A stretch of 42,878 bases of DNA from Dehalococcoidia bacterium (GTDB lineage: Bacteria; Chloroflexota; Dehalococcoidia; Dehalococcoidales; W498), in assembly GCA_011191875.1 (NCBI GenBank), contig DUFC01000031.1, forward strand, positions 1 to 42,878, in the 5' to 3' direction. The notes under the pieces are model-generated. The model saw only the letters and a list, made by a program, of their open reading frames with translations. It made no database searches and was not told the DNA's origin. Each line of letters opens with the position of its first letter. Within the stretch, counting starts at the first letter, position 1. The translations under genes and the position numbers were made by a program. Of the stretch, positions 40,217 to 42,878 are shown in pieces.

Positions 40217-40688
40217 ATGTCAGCCATCACTACCCCCACACGAACCGGCATTGCTAATCTACCGCTCCACTACGGCAAGGTGCCACCCTGGTTATTTGAC
40301 AGCATGGTCTAGCTGGCTCGATACATTACCATTGCCATTATCTCTGATTTCAGCTCAGAAAATATACTGAAACGATTATCGCGCCCTTAGCCTGATTTCC
40401 GAGCTGGTATATGGGGTTACCCCCAGCTACCATGACCCCGCCCGCTACAGCTTTACCCACGGTGGCAAGGACGGCATCCCCTACCCCATTGACCGCAAAA
40501 CCTACGACCAGTCAATCGAGTTCCTATCCAAAGCCATCCACAAAACTAAACTCGGAATTAGAGAAAAGAAGGAAGTGTTTAATAGGTTATATAGGTTAAG
40601 GAGTTATGGTCAAGCTTTTATAGAAGACCCATTTTCAGCATTCAATTTCATAGAAATCAGTAAATTGAATATTTTCATGTTTTTATAG
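40217..40688 (+). pseudogene. DUF763 family protein, decayed (deletion, frameshift, stops)
   Basis: Frame one reads RTGIANLPLHYGKVPPWLF, the conserved DUF763 N-terminus, but has TAG stops after DSMV and after LKRLSRP. From about 40389 another frame reads SLISELVYGVTPSYHD, then ARYSFTHGGKDGIPYPIDRK and TKLGIREKKEVFNRL, the family's C-terminus. The central part of the protein (perhaps 250 residues, judged from family length) is missing, so the remnant carries an internal deletion with a frame change. Intact DUF763 proteins are about 380-420 aa and of unknown function. The last frame ends at TAG 40688. Confidence 0.88.
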
Positions 40689-40817
40689 TCTACTTGTTTT
40701 TTTGAGTTCCGTTAGATTTCTTGTGTATCTTGCTGGTAGGAAGGAGACAGACGATTATTTCCAGAAAATTGCTAGTATATAATTTGGGAGGAATAAATGG
40801 TACTCTCAACAGTCTTT

Positions 40818-41525
40818 CTAAGATGTAGCTCTTCTTCTAGTAAACATTAGGTAACCCCCACCCACCCCACCTAAAATTATAGCCAGCCCGGCAGTTATCA
40901 GGGCACAAAATACGGTCGCATCATACCAGAAACCCTGGGGGAAGAGCATAATCAAGTAATCCCTGGTCGGGTCAAGCTGCCATAGCTCGTTAGTAAAGCT
41001 AATCAGGTGAAACTGCCAGAAGAGCTGGTCAAAACCCAGTATTGTCGCCAACCCCAGAGCCAGCATCAGGGTAAGCGTAATACCACCTCCACCAACCACC
41101 CCCCACGCCAGCCGATGCCAATATCTTCTTTTCCGCCACAAGAGGCTAATCACGGCATAAGCCAGAACATAAATCAGTGTCCCCAATAAAACCCAGTAAT
41201 CCAGCCAAATCAGACCTTTAACATCCTTAAGGTGAGCCACCTCTTTCTCGTTAAATAGCTCAAACAGCTCGCCATTATTGACTACGGTAAGGTTAATATA
41301 ATCCTCGCCAGAGTTGAAATAGCTAATTAGCCCAGCGGCTGCTTTCTCCAGCTCTGAATCAGCCAAACCAGTGGTCTGGCTGACATTATATTTATCAAAG
41401 CCATATTTATACAGCCACAGGCTATTTGCCGCCCAGCCAATGCTTGCCGTCAGCAGCAGTAGAGGCAGACAGAGCATAAACAGCCACTTAGCCGCAATTC
41501 CAAGACTTTTCAATTTCATCCCCAA
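40818..41525 (-). CDS. DUF1461 / TIGR01906 integral membrane protein
   Basis: This 235-aa protein has four hydrophobic segments (about residues 10-32, 110-130, 142-168 and 203-228). The loop after the first holds the family features SLWLYKYGFDKYNVS, a soluble extracytoplasmic region up to about residue 100, and the FDQLFWQFHLISFTNELW segment with QLDPTRDYLIMLFP. The family is widespread in Gram-positive-type bacteria and its function is unknown. No operon partners. The 40689-40817 gap before it is AT-rich and holds no gene. Confidence 0.85.
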   Translation of the reverse strand: MGMKLKSLGIAAKWLFMLCLPLLLLTASIGWAANSLWLYKYGFDKYNVSQTTGLADSELEKAAAGLISYFNSGEDYINLTVVNNGELFELFNEKEVAHLKDVKGLIWLDYWVLLGTLIYVLAYAVISLLWRKRRYWHRLAWGVVGGGGITLTLMLALGLATILGFDQLFWQFHLISFTNELWQLDPTRDYLIMLFPQGFWYDATVFCALITAGLAIILGGVGGGYLMFTRRRATS

Positions 41526-41585
41526 TCGCTAGTATCAAGGTTGTTTAATAACCTAATTCTTCCCACCCACCCTAGGTTGTGTTTC

Positions 41586-41629
41586 GGAGCTTCGCTCCCG
41601 CATCCGCTGAAGCTAGTGAGCGAAGCTCC
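41586..41629. repeat. large inverted repeat upstream of the DUF1461 gene
   Basis: 12-bp perfect arms GGAGCTTCGCTC (41586-41597) and GAGCGAAGCTCC (41618-41629) with a 20-nt loop. Imperfect outer arms containing CCCACCC and GGGTAGG (41562-41645) extend the stem. Confidence 0.7.
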
Positions 41630-41770
41630 TAGGGGAGGGTAGGTGAGAACAACAAACATCGGCAAACAATTCGGTACCAAGATTTTACACTCTCAGGATT
41701 AAAAAGCATAGTATTTATCTACCTCACCTCGTCAGAGACGACTTTGCCCACCTTAGGCAGACTCTGTCGA

Positions 41771-41910
41771 CCCCTTTATCCCCCTCTCCATGATATGGAT
41801 ATATTCCTATCATGAGTGGGAAGAGATTTTAAAGAGGGGCGAAGCCCCTCTCTTACCTACACTCCCCCTTCCCTTGTAAGGGAAGGGGGCTAGGGGAATA
41901 GGTTGCTGAG
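41771..41910. repeat. double copy of the modular palindromic repeat with nested palindrome (copy 5)
   Basis: The centre is a hairpin AGAGGGGC / GCCCCTCT (41833-41851). To the right a perfect 26-bp palindrome has arms CCCCCTTCCCTT / AAGGGAAGGGGG (41864-41889), followed by a GGGGAATAGGTTG tail. To the left the matching palindrome is split by the AT-rich near-palindrome at 41789-41814. The two halves are in opposite orientation and share the central hairpin. The remaining intergenic DNA (41646-41770, 41911-41980) shows no gene. Confidence 0.7.
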
Positions 41911-41977
41911 CAGTCCAAAGAAATTTACTGATAGTTACTACACTCTTGCTGTTAGCATACCCCGAAAACTAACCCTG

Positions 41978-41986
41978 TGTTATAAT
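41978..41986 (+). promoter_or_regulatory. extended -10 promoter of dnaE
   Basis: TGTTATAAT is an extended -10 element (TGnTATAAT). It ends 11 nt before the dnaE ATG, so the 5' leader would be only about 5 nt. Confidence 0.6.
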
Positions 41987-41997
41987 TAGTCAAAGCC

Positions 41998-42878
41998 ATG
42001 TTCACTCACCTTCATGTCCATACTGAATATAGTTTGCTTGACGGCATGTGCCGCATCCCTCAACTGGTTGAACGAGCCAGAGAGATGGGAATGGATAGCC
42101 TGGCGATAACCGACCACGGAGTAATGTATGGTGCTATTGAGTTCTACCTGGCAGCCAAGGAAGCAGGCATAAAGCCCATCATCGGCTGCGAGGCTTATGT
42201 AGCCCAAAACAGCCACCTCAGCCGTAGTACCAAGGATAAAAATAACTACCACCTTATTCTACTAGCTAAAAATCAGACCGGATACCGGAATCTAATTCAA
42301 CTCACCACCAAGGCACATCTTGAGGGCTTCTACTATAAGCCAAGGGTGGACAAGGAGCTTCTTGAGCAGTATCACCAAGGTCTTGTCGCCCTATCTGGCT
42401 GTGTTCGGGGTGAAGTACCCCAACTTGTTCTGGAAGGACGCCTTGAGGAAGCAAAACAGGCTGCCTTGTGGTATAAGCAAACATTTGGTGATTTCTACTT
42501 AGAGATTATGCGACATCATATTCCTGAGCTAGAACAGATAAACCAGCATCTCATCCCTATGAGCAGTGAGCTGGATATACCACTGGTGGCTACTAGTGAT
42601 GCTCACTATGTTAACCAGGAGGATGCCCCGGCTCATGACCTGCTGCTATGTATCGGAACCAACTCATCTATCTATGATGACAAAAGGATGAAGATGGCTG
42701 GCGACTTCTTTTACCTCAAGAGCCCACAGGAGATGGCTGAACTATTCAGCGATATTCCTCAGGCTCTGGAGAGCACCGAGCGCATTGCTGAAATGTGCAA
42801 CCTCAAGCTTGAGTTTGGGCGCCTCCACCTGCCTGAGATAGAGCTACCTGAAGACAAAACTGCTGACCAGTTCCTGGC
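41998..42878 (+). CDS. dnaE: DNA polymerase III alpha subunit DnaE, 5' part
   Basis: The reading frame runs from ATG 41998 through the window edge (293 complete codons). It starts MFTHLHVHTEYSLLDGM, the PHP-domain histidine motif, with LAITDHGVMYGAIEFY, IIGCEAYVA, LSGCVRGEVPQLV, FYLEIMRHHIPE and ATSDAHYVNQEDAPAHD. These are standard DnaE N-terminal segments. The PHP metal-binding residues look intact, so it may retain proofreading-type or structural zinc function. The polymerase core lies beyond the window. No Shine-Dalgarno precedes the start. Confidence 0.96.
   Translation, partial: MFTHLHVHTEYSLLDGMCRIPQLVERAREMGMDSLAITDHGVMYGAIEFYLAAKEAGIKPIIGCEAYVAQNSHLSRSTKDKNNYHLILLAKNQTGYRNLIQLTTKAHLEGFYYKPRVDKELLEQYHQGLVALSGCVRGEVPQLVLEGRLEEAKQAALWYKQTFGDFYLEIMRHHIPELEQINQHLIPMSSELDIPLVATSDAHYVNQEDAPAHDLLLCIGTNSSIYDDKRMKMAGDFFYLKSPQEMAELFSDIPQALESTERIAEMCNLKLEFGRLHLPEIELPEDKTADQFL

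Noticed and set aside
41771-41910. CRISPR-like array among the palindromes
   Set aside because: Copies are few, inverted and not regularly spaced, with no spacers or cas genes.

Overview
Kind of organism. The window is a compact bacterial chromosome segment of moderate GC content, with housekeeping genes packed on both strands and short gaps. The gene set includes a DnaD/DnaI-type helicase-loading pair beside dnaB, CIRCE-controlled groESL, a B. subtilis-type iron-sulfur PurF, a holB-ricT pair, an HgdC/BadF activase cluster and FmdB zinc ribbons. There are no outer-membrane or LPS genes. This fits an anaerobic monoderm-like lineage; my best guess is Chloroflexota (Dehalococcoidia), which is inference from gene content only. 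TTG and GTG starts are frequent, and purM appears to start at ATT.

Layout. 1-1.6 kb: an Fe-S flavoprotein and an AhpD-like protein, bracketed by two copies of a short hairpin motif. 1.7-11.1 kb (+): tlyA, purF, a small membrane protein, purM, a two-gene AT-rich insertion (Dph6-like ATPase and GNAT acetyltransferase, with an attC-like hairpin between them), purH, a GalT/HIT-like gene, and a nicotinamidase-nicotinate phosphoribosyltransferase fusion. 11.1-12.25 kb (+): a short CobW-type GTPase and small ORFs. 12.2-17.5 kb (-): a five-gene operon (CNNM/CorC protein, DUF2344 protein, M48 protease, histidine phosphatase, tilS) with a clear promoter. 17.8-21.2 kb: tsaD (+) facing DUF2851, macro-domain and XRE genes (-). 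Three copies of a 16-bp operator (TACACGNTNTCGTGTA-like) mark this last group as a small regulon. 21.4-23.6 kb (+): CIRCE-groES-groEL-terminator. 23.6-25.4 kb: an M16 peptidase (-) and a highly structured leader or RNA region. 25.4-28.6 kb (+): lysA, holB, ricT. 28.6-39.3 kb (-): an HNH nuclease, then the replication block (dnaI-like, dnaD-like, dnaB, rplI), trxB, trxA, plsX, three HgdC/DUF2229 activase genes and an M20 amidohydrolase. 39.4-40.7 kb (+): a tandem triplication of FmdB zinc-ribbon genes followed by a decayed DUF763 gene. 40.8-41.5 kb (-): a DUF1461 membrane protein. 41.5-42.0 kb: repeats. 42.0 kb to the end (+): the 5' part of dnaE.

Cross-cutting signals. (1) A modular palindromic repeat family recurs at about 6.8, 12.6, 25.0, 33.6 and 41.8 kb; one copy lies in frame inside tilS. 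(2) A second hairpin repeat lies upstream of both DUF2851 and trxB, and in both cases the repeat-like run reaches the Shine-Dalgarno and TTG start. (3) Several genes (tsaD, tilS, lysA, dnaE, the XRE gene) have a -10 box only 5-11 nt before the start codon, which suggests leaderless or near-leaderless mRNAs. (4) The XRE/macro/DUF2851 locus is the best candidate for an undescribed regulated module. No tRNA, rRNA, CRISPR array or intact transposase was seen.
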